Shown here: piece by piece, positions 17,661 to 29,389 of the stretch
Position numbering within the stretch: the stretch's first letter is position 1
Layout of the letters: each line of letters starts with the position of its first letter
Made by a program: the position numbers and the translations under genes
DNA from: Blastocystis sp. Blastoise
Lineage: Eukaryota > Sar > Bigyra > Opalinata > Blastocystidae
Assembly (NCBI GenBank): GCA_039096225.1
Contig: JBBPEB010000015.1
Span: forward strand, 836,001-900,000
Length of the DNA stretch: 64,000 bases
Direction of reading: 5' to 3'
The notes under the pieces: generated by a model
What the model saw: only the letters and a program-made list of their open reading frames with translations
The model's database searches: none
What the model was told of the DNA's origin: nothing

Positions 17661-18360
17661 TTATGTTTGCATCTGTTCAACTGGAATATCTTGCTCTGGA
17701 TTTTGGAGATTCAATATATTTTGTTGAATCTGTTCATAAGCTTTATTCATATCTTTGAGTTGTAACAAGATTTCTCTCGATTTATACATAAGATCACCAA
17801 ATAAATCAGGAATAAACTCTACTTGTTCATATTCAGTATTCTGATTTACTATAGATAATAATGACGATTAATATGTTAATATATAAATATACACTATATA
17901 GAAAAAAGTCATTATAATATTTATAATACATTTATAAAATATATGAATAACAAGTATAATAATAAGAATAAATATAATAATACAATTAGGTGATTCATGT
18001 TGTTTATTTTCATCATAAGGTGTATTAGAATTCATATTCTCTTCATTATTATTATTATTTTCATTATTAATACTATTATTCTTCATATTATATGAATTAG
18101 AATATTTCCTTTCATTTTTCGAAATAGAATTTGAATGATTACTATATAAAGAATATCTACTTGATAAAGAATGGGTATGTTGAGTTGTATCAATATAAGA
18201 AATAGAATTCGATCGATAATCTGATGGACCATGATGCTGTTCATTCGATGTAGAAGATATCACAGATTGATAGGAATTATTATTATTTCGATTACTAACA
18301 TAAGAAGAAAAACTTGGTTTATTTTCTTGATTATATACAATATTATTAGGATTATTATTA

Positions 18361-18405
<45 letters not shown>

Positions 18406-18484
18406 GGATTATTAGGATTATTAGGATTATTATTATTATTATTATTATTAGGATTATTATTATTAGGATTATTATTATTATAAC

Positions 18485-18533
<49 letters not shown>

Positions 18534-20462
18534 TGTCGTTGAGTATTGCATAGAAGTAACTCTAGATGACGGAATTGAATTTGGTGGAGTTATTGATGAA
18601 GAAGTAGCATTTGTTGTATATTGAGTAATAGTTCCATTTATATTATTATAAATAGAAGAGAAAGAATGAGTATGATCTTCATTAAAAGAAGAATCTCTAT
18701 TAGGAATAGATATATTTTCTTGTATATTATTATTCAAAGATGTTTTTAATGCATGTATTCCTCGAATAGAAGGATTATGTATAATAGTTTGGTTTTTAGA
18801 ATCTAATATAATATTTGAAGTAGCATACACAGGTGAAGATGTTTGTATAGATATATTTGTAGGAAGAGTATTTTGAGTTGATGATTTTGTATGCTTTAAT
18901 TTTAATGAATTCGAATATATTGATTGATTATTTTGAGTAGATATATTTGAATTTATGATACCTTGAGAAGATATATTTGTCGATATAGATGGCCCATGAA
19001 ATGATGTATTTGTATTATTTCTAGTTATATATATAGTTGACTGATTCTGATTGAATTGAGCTTGTTTATTTGGATTATAATATATAGAGTTTGATGTATT
19101 ATGATTTAGGGATGGAGAAGTAGCTGGATGTTGAGATGCTGTATATTGATACATTTGATTATTAGCCTATATATATAGATACGATACAGTGATATATATG
19201 TATATATTATTTTTTATTCATTAATATACATTTTCATTTGGATCTTGTGGAATATCTATATATATATATATAGTTATTACATATGTAGAAAGCTAATTAA
19301 TTATTATATGTATATATGTATATATATAATAAATACCAGTACCATCTTCATGAGAAATAATAATACCATTTTCTATTTGTATCTATATATAAATATAAAT
19401 ACTTTTATAATTATTAATTTATACATTAGTATTTTCATTATTTATTTCTCGACTTCCTTGATATTGTAATTCTATATATATATTATAGAATAGTGTATAA
19501 TAGTATATAATAATATATAATAGTGTATAATAATATATAATAATATATAATAATAGATAATAGTATATAATAGTGTATAATAATTTATAATAATATATAA
19601 TAGTATATAATAGTGTATAATTATATATAATAATATAAAATATATCTTTATTGATATTCGTAGTAAGTCTTCGTTTCGATGCAGAAGGAAGAAGAGCTAC
19701 AGGAGGAGGAGGAGGAGGAGGAATATCTAGATCTGAAGAATAAGGAGAAGTATATATATTCTTATATTTATTAGGAGATTGATATGAAGAATCGTTATAT
19801 TCAGTATTATTATATGTTGGATACTATATATATATATATATAAATAGCAAAATTAACTAATACCATAAATAGAATAATATTTAAAATACAAAGAATAATA
19901 CAATAACAATAATTCATATAATAAGAATAATTAATAAAATTAAAAAAAAAATAAATAAAAACATAAAAAATATTCAATATACAGTTGTTCTTTGTTTTTG
20001 TTGAATATGTTGATTATGAGAGCGTTGTAATAGTTTTATACATGTATTTAATGAATTTACCCATGCATCTCTCTAGAATATAATACATAGATTCAAATAT
20101 ATCATAATAAATAACAAATAATTATTAATAAATAAATAGAATATAAATACATCTTGAACACTACCAGCTTGAAGTAAGATTGGCATTTCAGAGTCAACAT
20201 TAAGTTGTAAACATGGTTTGTGTTCCTTTTCTGATAAAAGCTTATTCTGTTCTTTACTAATTTTGACTTTTGATAAATCAATTTGTTCTAATTATGTTAA
20301 AATGTTTTTAAAAATTTAAAATATATAGATACTCGGGTTTGTATTGATTCTCTGTGGAGTTGATGCATAGAAGAATCCTTTGGAAGAGTCCAAAACAAAA
20401 AATTTCCACTGCCATCTTCTCAACAAGGACGATCGTGTACATTTTTTCAACCTTCCTTGCAT
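17661..20462 (-). CDS. PH-domain protein with poly-Pro and poly-Asn tracts
   Basis: A PH domain lies at the N terminus: QGRLKK, then RRWQWKFFVLDSSKGFFY, and the C-terminal helix AGSVQDRDAWVNSLNTCIKLL. Downstream exons carry DLDIPPPPPPPVALLP, short acidic/Asn segments, a large exon (about 19166 down to 17985) rich in Ser, Thr and Asn with a long poly-Asn tract (NNNN/NPNN repeats), and a last exon with an amphipathic helix (EQVEFIPDLFGDLMYKSREI, then LLQLKDMNKAYEQIQQNIL) ending at TAA 17661-17663. I chose the ATG at 20460-20462 as the most conservative start, just before the PH domain; small in-frame exons reaching to about 20600 could extend it. One intron (about 19475-19645) appears to start with AT rather than GT. 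The likely role is membrane recruitment through phosphoinositides; no orthologue is claimed. Confidence 0.72.
18345..18535. repeat. Coding trinucleotide repeat specifying poly-Asn
   Basis: (ATT)n on the plus strand is (AAT)n on the coding minus strand, interrupted by CCT (Pro) codons, giving Asn runs broken by Asn-Pro. The flanking exon is in frame across it, so it is translated. Confidence 0.85.
19480..19645. repeat. Tandem AT-rich intron repeat (tataatagtgtataataata type)
   Basis: Degenerate 10-11-bp units tataatagtg/tataataata fill the intron whose donor is non-canonical. Confidence 0.6.
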
Positions 20463-21136
20463 AAGTCTATATATCATAAGCATTTCAGATATCATAATAT
20501 CATCAAATACACAGGATGGGCCTCATTTTCTAGAAACATTAATAATATATATTTCAAATTTAGAAAATACGTTGTTCATCAGTTTCAAAAGATCTGGTTC
20601 AAATAAATATATACATAGAAACTAAGGGAATAAGAAATAAATACAATTGTTCTGTTGAATCCATTTCAAAATATATTTGTTTATATTCCAATGTATAGAC
20701 GTATTATTGTGTATGATATACTATGCAAATTTGAACCAAAATGATAATAAAAGCAAAAACAAAATATTTTGAAAAACGTTTTCAAGATTCTTTTTAAATT
20801 TCAAAACTAAATAATTTAAAACACCATAAATCTCTGTTATTTGTGTATAGTTTTCTTTTAAATAAGAACAATACCAATTATATACATATATGATTATTTA
20901 AATTAACAAAAAACAACGAGACGAGGTAGTATTATAAAGAATATATAGACTTTTGTATCACAAAGATATATATATATATAGATGGATATACATAAAGATT
21001 AAAAAAAAAAGAAAAAAGAAAATAAGGATATAAAATAAGGAATACATAGAATACTTTATTAACATAAAAACAATATATAATCAATAATATAATGAATTCT
21101 ATATAGAATAAAGTGAAATTATAATAAGAAAACAAA
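20463..21136. other. Intergenic, PH gene to PRPP-synthetase homologue
   Basis: May contain one or two small 5' exons of the PH gene between 20463 and about 20660. Otherwise AT-rich with no recognised gene. Confidence 0.45.
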
Positions 21137-22378
21137 TTAAGCAGATTTTTGTTGTTCTTGTTTAGTACAAGTAGCAGTAGTAGCAGCAGCTTGACGTTTT
21201 TCATTCCATTTATTTAAGTTATTAAGATCTAATGTAGGTTGATTAAGTTCATGTCTAACAATAACTTCAGCTAATAAAGGAGCTATATTAAGTCTTTCCA
21301 TCTTAGGACATTCCTAAATAATGATATATATATATATTTGAAATAATTATATATATATATATATATGGATAGTGAAAAATAAGAAATAATGTTATATATA
21401 TATATATACTTTTTCTTTAGGTTGATCAGCAACAGTATTGGTAGTAATAATACGTTCAATAGGAGCATCCTTCAATTTCTCAACAGCATTATCAACATAT
21501 AATCCTATAAATAATATATGAAATATTAATATATATTATAAAGTAATAAATATTAAAAATTAATATTATTAATAAAACGATATTATTAATAAATATATAT
21601 TATAAAGTAATAAATATTATGAATAAATAAATATTATTAATAAATACAAAAAAGAATAAATATAATAATATAAATAATATACCATGAGTGGCAATAGCAA
21701 TAACACGGCGAGCACCTTCCTTCATTAATTTTTTGGATACACCCACAAGAGTATTACCAGAAATAATCATATTATCAACAATAATAACATCTTTATCTTT
21801 AACATCACCAATAATTTCATAAGGAGAATCTTCAGTAACCTTAGAAGGACTAGTAGTAGGAGTAGGAGTAGCTTGCTTATTCATAGGAATATTAATTTCA
21901 TCACTAGCTTCATCATCTTCTTTTTCACCAGAATTAGTAACTATATATTATTATGTATATATAATAGTATCTATTTCTTATTTATATTATAAACATAATA
22001 ATAAACATATATATATATACCTTCAGTCTTTTGTTTTTCTTCTTTAATATGAATAGCAAGGGCCATGGTACTATCGGTACATTTTAAGGTAGTAAGAGCA
22101 TTTCTAAAGAACTTGGCACGAGTAACGCCATGAGCAGTAGGAGATATAATAACAGGCTCATGACTATATATATATATATATATATATATAATGAGTAGAA
22201 GAGTATTCAAAATATTATATTCTAATAAATTATATAGAATTGTATATAGAATCAAAGAATTTATATATATATTATTATTATTATTAGTATATAGATACAG
22301 AGTCTCATTTTCCATCAAATAAGCAGCAAAAAGATGACTGACTTGAACATTATCGAGAGGAACAGAAGCAGTAAAGAA

Positions 22379-22435
<57 letters not shown>

Positions 22436-23583
22436 ATGAATAATAGTAAACAATATATATAAATACTTGACTTTGTTCTCTGTATAAATCAATAGCTACA
22501 ATATTATCAACACCCATAGACATTAACATTTCAGAAACCTATTTATATATATATATACATAAATATAGTATCTATTAATATCATTATTATATATATATAT
22601 ATATATATATAGTATCTATTAATATCATTATTATATATATATATAAATATATACATCAGCACCAGATAATAAGGCTTCATTATTTCTATCATTAGAATTA
22701 ACTCTACCATAACTATATATATAGAGTAGTATATACGAAACAATATAGTTTTATAATATATATATATTAATATACCCATAATAAGGCATAATAGCAGTAA
22801 TCTTTTCAGCAGAAGCTCTTCTACAAGTAGAAATCAATAATAATAATTCCATTAAGTTATCACTAGCCTATAGAGAAAGAATATATAGAGTATATATATA
22901 TATATATTAAAATATTTATAATAAATATTATACATATATATATAAAATAAATTATTTAGATATAATAGACTATACTATATATATATATACAGGAGGTGCA
23001 GTAGATTGGACAATATAAACATGTTTACCTCTAATATTACAATCAATATGAATATCAATCTCACCATCATTAAAACGACCCACCTATATATATATATATA
23101 TATATATACAATAATGATCATGTTAGAGTAAATAAAAATAAAGAACAATATATATTTACATACATATAATTAAATAAATATATAAAAATTTATAATCATA
23201 AAACTACATACATTAGCAGCACTTTCTTGGATACCGAGGTATTTGCAAATAGCTTTAGCTAAAGGTTTATTAGAATTACCACTGAATACTCTAATTTTAT
23301 CCTTTCTATCTTCAGCTAAACTACCAGTATACAAATAGTTTTCTTTAGTATACTTTAGATTCTTTTCTTCAGATTGTTCAGGAGCAAGAGCAAAAACACC
23401 AGTAGCAAAACATCCAGCACCTAAGAGACCAAGACCAACGTTAAAGGCCAAATTAGACTTCTTAGCTGCAGAACCATTGTTCATAGTATTACGAAAGAGA
23501 GAACGAGTAAAAGTAGAACCTACTTTACTCATACTTACCTTAGACAATCTAGAGAATCCAGTTTTTAATAAAGAACCAAACAT
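21137..23583 (-). CDS. Divergent ribose-phosphate pyrophosphokinase homologue with mitochondrial-type leader and membrane anchor
   Basis: Ten exons encode about 480 residues, against about 315-320 for typical PRPP synthetases, which make PRPP from ribose 5-phosphate and ATP. Exon 1 (23583-23212) gives 124 residues: a Ser/Arg/Lys-rich leader lacking acids ([20 protein letters not shown]), a hydrophobic segment at about 46-66, then the family start at about 97 ([16 protein letters not shown]). Matches continue: [72 protein letters not shown]. An acidic/Thr/Pro insertion of about 45 residues precedes the PRPP loop. Catalytic signatures are altered: the PRPP loop reads [14 protein letters not shown] where active class I enzymes have VDDxxDTGGT, and DLH is DLY. 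It could be a class II-like enzyme, or a regulatory PRPP-synthetase-associated paralogue. Introns are canonical. Confidence 0.85.
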
Positions 23584-24048
23584 CTTTACTCTTTAGCTAG
23601 CAAAAAAACCTAACTTGATAAAAAGACACTTATTAATTTGACGCCTTTAAATACGTTTGGAAAAAACCTCCCGTTTTCTACTTTTTCCCATGAATTCATT
23701 CGGCTTTTCGGTGAGGATTCTTTTTATCCATCCAAAACTTTTATTGACTTTTTATATCATGGATCCTCTTATTATTTCCGTTATCTCTATCATTCAATGA
23801 ATATGATGTTCAGGTCATATAGAAACACCATTCAACTATGGAATTCCTAAATGCATTAACATACTTTTGTGCAATCAACATATTATATTGTTTTATAAGC
23901 TGAAGGAAGAATTTTAGATATGTTAGGAGAAATAAATAAACTCTTATGTTTCATAAAAAATCGAGAATTTTGGTTGATGTTTTAACAAAACGGTTATAAA
24001 TACATATATATTAATAACGTTTGTTTGAAATACTTTTTTAATTGACTG
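23584..24048. other. Intergenic, upstream of PRPP-synthetase homologue
   Basis: The first 250 bp is less AT-rich. A CCCG-containing element (aacctcccgttttc, 23666-23679) lies about 85 bp before the PRPP-synthetase start and resembles the element at 28059-28072. A short plus-strand open frame here (23638-23850) shows no family match and is not called. Confidence 0.5.
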
Positions 24049-25399
24049 TTATGCTTCTTGACCTATTTCTTTATTTGTTTCTATAGTAACATTAGGATTT
24101 CGTTTGATACTCATCGTACTTGAGATTGTACCTATATACAGACGCTTTTTAATAATCAATTTAAGTAAAATATCTACTAGCAGTATTTTGATCTATGTTA
24201 TTAGACGTCGTATCAAAGACAAAATTTTGTGAAGATTTGTTCTATTTATGTATATATACTTATATTTATACAAATCAAAAAATATACGAAACAATAACAA
24301 TATTTATATACTGATAATATTATGTATAAATAATATTCATACAGACAATTGTTGAGATATTTTTTCAAGATGAGGAGATACTGTTTCTTGTAAATGTTTA
24401 TATTCACTTATAACATCTTTAAAGTTAGGGCTATTCTGTTCATTTCTTTTTATCTATAATATTTAATATAAATATTCAGAAACGATCAGAATAGAATAGT
24501 TATATGATTATACAGTTTGTGTTGTTTGAGTTAATAAAAGTTCCAATTCTTGTATTTGTTTTTCATTCTGTATATTTTTTGCATACATATTATTATAAGC
24601 TGTTTTCATCTGAGAAAATAATTCCATAATAGCCTATATATAGAGTATTATTATCTATTTAAATATTCTAAAGTTTTTAATATATCATACATTAAATACT
24701 AATAATAGTCAATAAATATCAAACAACCAAAAAACAATAATTTCTTTTTAAAAACTATTTTATTAAAATCAAGTTCATACTGAAATAGACGTATTAAATT
24801 CATTTAAAAGTGTAGATAAATCAAGAGAAAGATATAATTCACTAATTTGTTCAGAGACAAGTTGAATTTCTTTTTCTAATTGTTTTTGTATCTCCTTATT
24901 CTCTCTTATACATTCTTTACTATCCTAAATATTTTAAATATAGATTATAGAAATATCTAATTTTTGTATATAAGTGTTCTATAATATATAGAAAAAATAT
25001 TTGTGACATCTTACAGTTGGTGATAATTTTGATTTTGATATACTCTGATGCTTCAATTTACATTTACATTTATTTTTCTATAGCAAACAAATGATTTATA
25101 TATATATATTAATTTGTTTAATATGTATAGAAAAAGAATCTATTCTTACTTTATGATCTAAATCAGATATACAATGATCTTCTAAATCATCTATCTCTGA
25201 TATATACTTTTTATACAAATCTGAATTATCTAACTAATAATTATAAGAAAAGAAAATACTTCTTTTTAAATACTTCATTTCTAGATTGTTCCAACTGATC
25301 AACTCGAAGAGTTAGATTATCGATCATCAGCAAATTCCTCTCCATAAGCCTGTAGAGAGTATTCATTCTTTCACAGCATTCACACATTGTTTGATTCAT
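24049..25399 (-). CDS. Small orphan coiled-coil protein
   Basis: No family recognised. Eight or nine short exons join in frame from ATG 25397-25399 to TAA 24049-24051, all with gta...tag borders and nearly all phase 0. It begins MNQTMCECCERMNTLYRLME, has a basic Cys/Lys patch (KNKCKCKLKHQ), then long heptad-like helices (ENKEIQKQLEKEIQLVSEQI; KNIQNEKQIQELELLLTQ; YKHLQETVSPHLEKISQQL), and a polar tail (MSIKRNPNVTIETNKEIGQE). About 300 residues. The consistency of eight frame-preserving junctions is the evidence that it is a gene; no single exon is long. A structural or centrosomal role would be speculation. Confidence 0.62.
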
Positions 25400-26109
25400 T
25401 ACTATAATGCCAATGTTTAAGCAATTTCAGAAAAGAAATAATATTCATATTGCAAATAGATCCATTATTTGTTTGATTTTTTCTTTTAATTTATCATATT
25501 CGGTTCTATTTGCCACAAAAAAGGATTCTTCGTCTTTTTGCAATTCATAAAGGATATACATTGATTAATAGTATGACTTAAATAAATGTAGACACTTTGG
25601 ATGTTCATCTTAATCATGAATCAACCAGTTAAAGCAAATTATTTCTTTTATTCGTTTAACATGATTCCCATATAAACCCACTATTCACAGCAAGATAGCA
25701 TAAACGCATTTTTATACTTATTTAAATGTATGTATTTGAATTCCAAGCTGATTTAATACTTGTGAATATGAGATTTTGTTTAGAGAAAACTTTGGATTCT
25801 CGTTTTGTATTTATTACAATTTTTTAAGCATTTTTTCATTAATTATTAATGACTTCACATACTCACCATCAGCAATTAGGTTTTTCACATCATTTATTTC
25901 ACTAATTCTTCTGCTTATATTGTCATAAGTGATCTCATATATAATTACCTATTATCGTAGCTTATCCTATATTTATTCATTCAAGGTAAAATCTGAAAAC
26001 ACAAAAAAATATCAGTCTTACTCAAACAATTTCAGAAATATTTCTTTTTTTCGGTTTTGAAGAGTATATTTATCATAATCTTCATAATTAATATAGATTT
26101 AGTTTCCCG
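25400..26109. other. Divergent intergenic region, coiled-coil gene to Myb gene
   Basis: About 710 bp separating a minus-strand and a plus-strand gene, so it should hold both promoters. No distinct motif or RNA gene was recognised. Confidence 0.5.
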
Positions 26110-27684
26110 ATGGATGGTAATGGCGATTCGAATTCAATGTGGGACTTTTTTGGTGATTCTTCTCTTAATCAAATTGAAAATGAGTCTAATCCTTTCTTTT
26201 CTTCAACAGTTTTTAATGATGTACAGCAACCTTCAAATGATATTCAGAATATTAGCAGTGAAACTTTGAATTCATTTTACGTAGATTCTACTTTACTTCC
26301 TAAAGAAGATGATCACTATTTCTACAATAACATAGATAATCATAGTCGTCCAAATCCTGAATTAGAGTCAGCATATCAACGTCTAGCACAATTAGAACAA
26401 GAATTACAATATAATACTACTTTTATTCAGCATATCGATTCATGTATTGAACAAATAGAGAATATTCGAAAAGTTCAGCTCAAGTCAGTGACAAATAGTC
26501 AGCCTAATATATCGAATGAGAAACAGAATCGAAAACAGAAATTTCTAGATGAAGCTAATATTCCTTATCCTATATGTACAAAAGGAAATTTATTTTCATA
26601 TAAAACATCATTACCCAATCCATTTGAAAAGAGAATTCCAGATACTTCCTCAATGATAAAAAAACAGAAGAATAATGATATGATATGGAATAAAGAGAAT
26701 CATTTACAATTAATTCATGATGTGAAATTGGAGGTATTTCGTTATTATAATACATTAATTGATATATACACGGATCCTATGACAAAACAATGTTCTTTAA
26801 AAGAATCGCATCCTATGTATATATTCTATATACGTGCTCGTAAAATACATTCTATGAATGATATTACTCCAGAAGATATTAAAGAGAATATTAATAGAAT
26901 GTCATGGAGTATAATTGGTCGTAAATTAAATAAAAATCCTAATGATTGTTTAGTTCATTGGATTAATTGTTGTGATCCATTGATTAATCATGATATATGG
27001 TCAACTAATGAAGAAAAACAATTAATAGAATTAACTAAAAAATATGAAGAGCATAATTGGATACAAATAGCAAAAGAATTAAATACAAATAGAACACCTT
27101 ATGATTGTTTATATTATTATCAGAATATATTTAATGAATCTTCAGAAACTCGATGGACAACAGAAGAAGATCAGCATCTTAAAACATTAGTAGAAAAGTA
27201 TGGTACCAAAAAATGGCTTAAAATATCTACTTTTATAAAAGGACGTACCTATGTTCAATGTCGAAGTCGATATCATCAAGTATTATCTACAGAAACGAGA
27301 AGAATAGGAAGATGGAGTACTATTGAAGATATGACATTATATTTAGCTGTATATTATTTAAAGAATACAAGTTGGAATGAAATAGCATCCTTTTTACCAC
27401 TTCGAACAGCTAGTCAATGTAGAGTTCGATGGGAAAATCATATTGATCCTTCTATTAATCAAAATATATGGAGTAATGAAGAAGATGAACTTTTATTATC
27501 ATTAACAGAGAAGAATCAAGAACATACAAATATCTTTTGGAGCGAGTATCTTCATTTATTTAAAAATAGAACAATTGAACAACTAAAGTATAGATATAAA
27601 CTATTGTTGAAACTTAATACAAAAAAGAAAACAAGCAAACGAAAGAAACACTCTACAAGAATCAAAACAAAAAGAACAAAATAA
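26110..27684 (+). CDS. Multi-repeat Myb DNA-binding protein, SNAPC4-like
   Basis: Intronless, 524 residues. The C-terminal half has about four and a half Myb/SANT repeats (about residues 255-500) with spaced tryptophans: SWSIIGRKLNKNPNDCLVHW, DIWSTNEEKQLIELTKKY then NWIQIAKEL, RWTTEEDQHLKTLVEKYG then KWLKISTFIKGRTYVQCRSR, RWSTIEDMTLYLAVYY, and IWSNEEDELLLSLTEK. This arrangement of a half repeat plus four full repeats is the hallmark of SNAPC4/SNAP190, the DNA-binding subunit of the snRNA-gene activator; plain c-Myb has three. The N terminus is acidic and contains a predicted coiled coil (AYQRLAQLEQELQY). The tail is Lys/Arg-rich (KKKTSKRKKHSTRIKTKRTK), a likely nuclear-localisation signal. 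Lack of introns contrasts with most neighbours. Confidence 0.8.
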   Translation: MDGNGDSNSMWDFFGDSSLNQIENESNPFFSSTVFNDVQQPSNDIQNISSETLNSFYVDSTLLPKEDDHYFYNNIDNHSRPNPELESAYQRLAQLEQELQYNTTFIQHIDSCIEQIENIRKVQLKSVTNSQPNISNEKQNRKQKFLDEANIPYPICTKGNLFSYKTSLPNPFEKRIPDTSSMIKKQKNNDMIWNKENHLQLIHDVKLEVFRYYNTLIDIYTDPMTKQCSLKESHPMYIFYIRARKIHSMNDITPEDIKENINRMSWSIIGRKLNKNPNDCLVHWINCCDPLINHDIWSTNEEKQLIELTKKYEEHNWIQIAKELNTNRTPYDCLYYYQNIFNESSETRWTTEEDQHLKTLVEKYGTKKWLKISTFIKGRTYVQCRSRYHQVLSTETRRIGRWSTIEDMTLYLAVYYLKNTSWNEIASFLPLRTASQCRVRWENHIDPSINQNIWSNEEDELLLSLTEKNQEHTNIFWSEYLHLFKNRTIEQLKYRYKLLLKLNTKKKTSKRKKHSTRIKTKRTK

Positions 27685-28370
27685 TCAATTAAAATTAGGA
27701 TCCTTTTTTGTTTTGTTTTCTTTTCCTATTCTTTTTTGATTTTTATTTTATTTTTAGTGTTCATATAAACATACTTTTTAGACTTAAAAAATGATAATTT
27801 ATTTTATAATGTCATAATTCACAAAATATTTATGATCAAAACACCGTTGATCTACTTTACAGACTATCATTCATTTATAAAAAATATATTTTACTTATTT
27901 TCTGTTGCTTTAACCAAAAATGAATAATCAGATCACTCATTATACAAATAATACTGTTGAATACACTATATCTTCATATTAGCAATCTCATTTCATCATT
28001 TTTAAATAAAAACTATCATAATTTTTCATAGAAAATGGTCATAAACTTTTGTGAATTCAAAACCCGCGTTTTCTAGTTTTTACCGCTTCCATATCTCGCC
28101 ATATACTCGTCTTACAATGGGAAAATAAACAAAATAGTAGAGTTTTTTAAAATAATCACGAAAGATACCTAAACTTATCGACTTTTTCAACTTTTAATTT
28201 TTTTGCATATATAACGAAAGTAACAATTCCTATTTGTTTTCCAGATATATATTTAGTATATAAATTATTCTGAGAACAGAGATATGGAAGTTGAAAATCA
28301 TTCACAAGTATCATGACAGAAAATATTTCATAATTCAGTATTTGTTTAGATTGAAGATACCTGTAAAAGT
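27685..28370. other. Intergenic, Myb gene to SET gene
   Basis: T-rich 3' flank of the Myb gene, then promoter side of the SET gene, with a CCCGCG-containing element at 28059-28072. No gene recognised. Confidence 0.5.
28059..28072. promoter_or_regulatory. CCCGCG-containing element upstream of SET gene
   Basis: aaaacccgcgtttt is a near-palindrome in an AT-rich gap, about 300 bp before the SET-gene ATG. It resembles E2F-type sites and the elements at 17206, 23666 and 47328. Function is inferred only. Confidence 0.3.
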
Positions 28371-29299
28371 ATGACTGAATCAGGTAGTATGCAAAATGAA
28401 ATTCAAAAGACGGAGGTCAATACAATAATACCGTATCTTGTTTTTTTCTATAATTTCAATATAATATAGACAATCTCAGGGAATGAAGATGAAAGAAGTT
28501 GATTTTGATGAAAATGATGTATGTTTGCCATGGTTAGAAAAGAGTATGTCGAAAATAATTTATTTGAATTTCTAGTTCTTTATTTTTATATGTTTTACTT
28601 ACAATATATATATAGAAACTGAACAAAATATTGATGGAGAAGATATTTCGGATGATGATAATGACTTTTATTGTGCAATATGCTCTCAAACAACAAATAC
28701 TCTTGATAATCCATTAATATGTTGTGATGGATCCTGTTACAGAACATTTCATATACGATGCCTTGGACTAGATGTATTTATCAATTATCTTTTTAAACTC
28801 TTTCATCTATACTATTAATTATATTTATTCAACGATAACGAAATTCTATAGTTATATATATATATATATATATATATATAACAGATAATATATTATATAT
28901 ATATATATATTACATTTATAGTATGTTCCAGAAGATTCGAAATGGTTTTGTGATGATTGTTTGACGAATCATCATCGATGCTTTATATGTGGACAATATG
29001 AAGACCCATATGAACAAAATAATAAAGAGAATCTATCCGTACAAATATCAAGTATATATATATATATATATATATATTATTATAGTCTAGATAAAATATA
29101 TATAGTATTGTTGTATTTACCTTATATTATATTTTTATATTTTATTATATAGGTAAATCACCTTTATCTCCAAATTCTTCTTCAGAAATATCCGTATCTT
29201 CTTCGTTATTCGTACAAAATTATTCACCCTATGAAACTATATCATGTCCTACACCAACTAGTAATAATAATAATAAAGATAATAAAGATAATAAAGATG

Positions 29300-29389
<90 letters not shown>

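Noticed and set aside
18231-18542. Plus-strand Ile/Arg-rich open frame
   Set aside because: It is the antisense of the poly-Asn exon of the PH gene.
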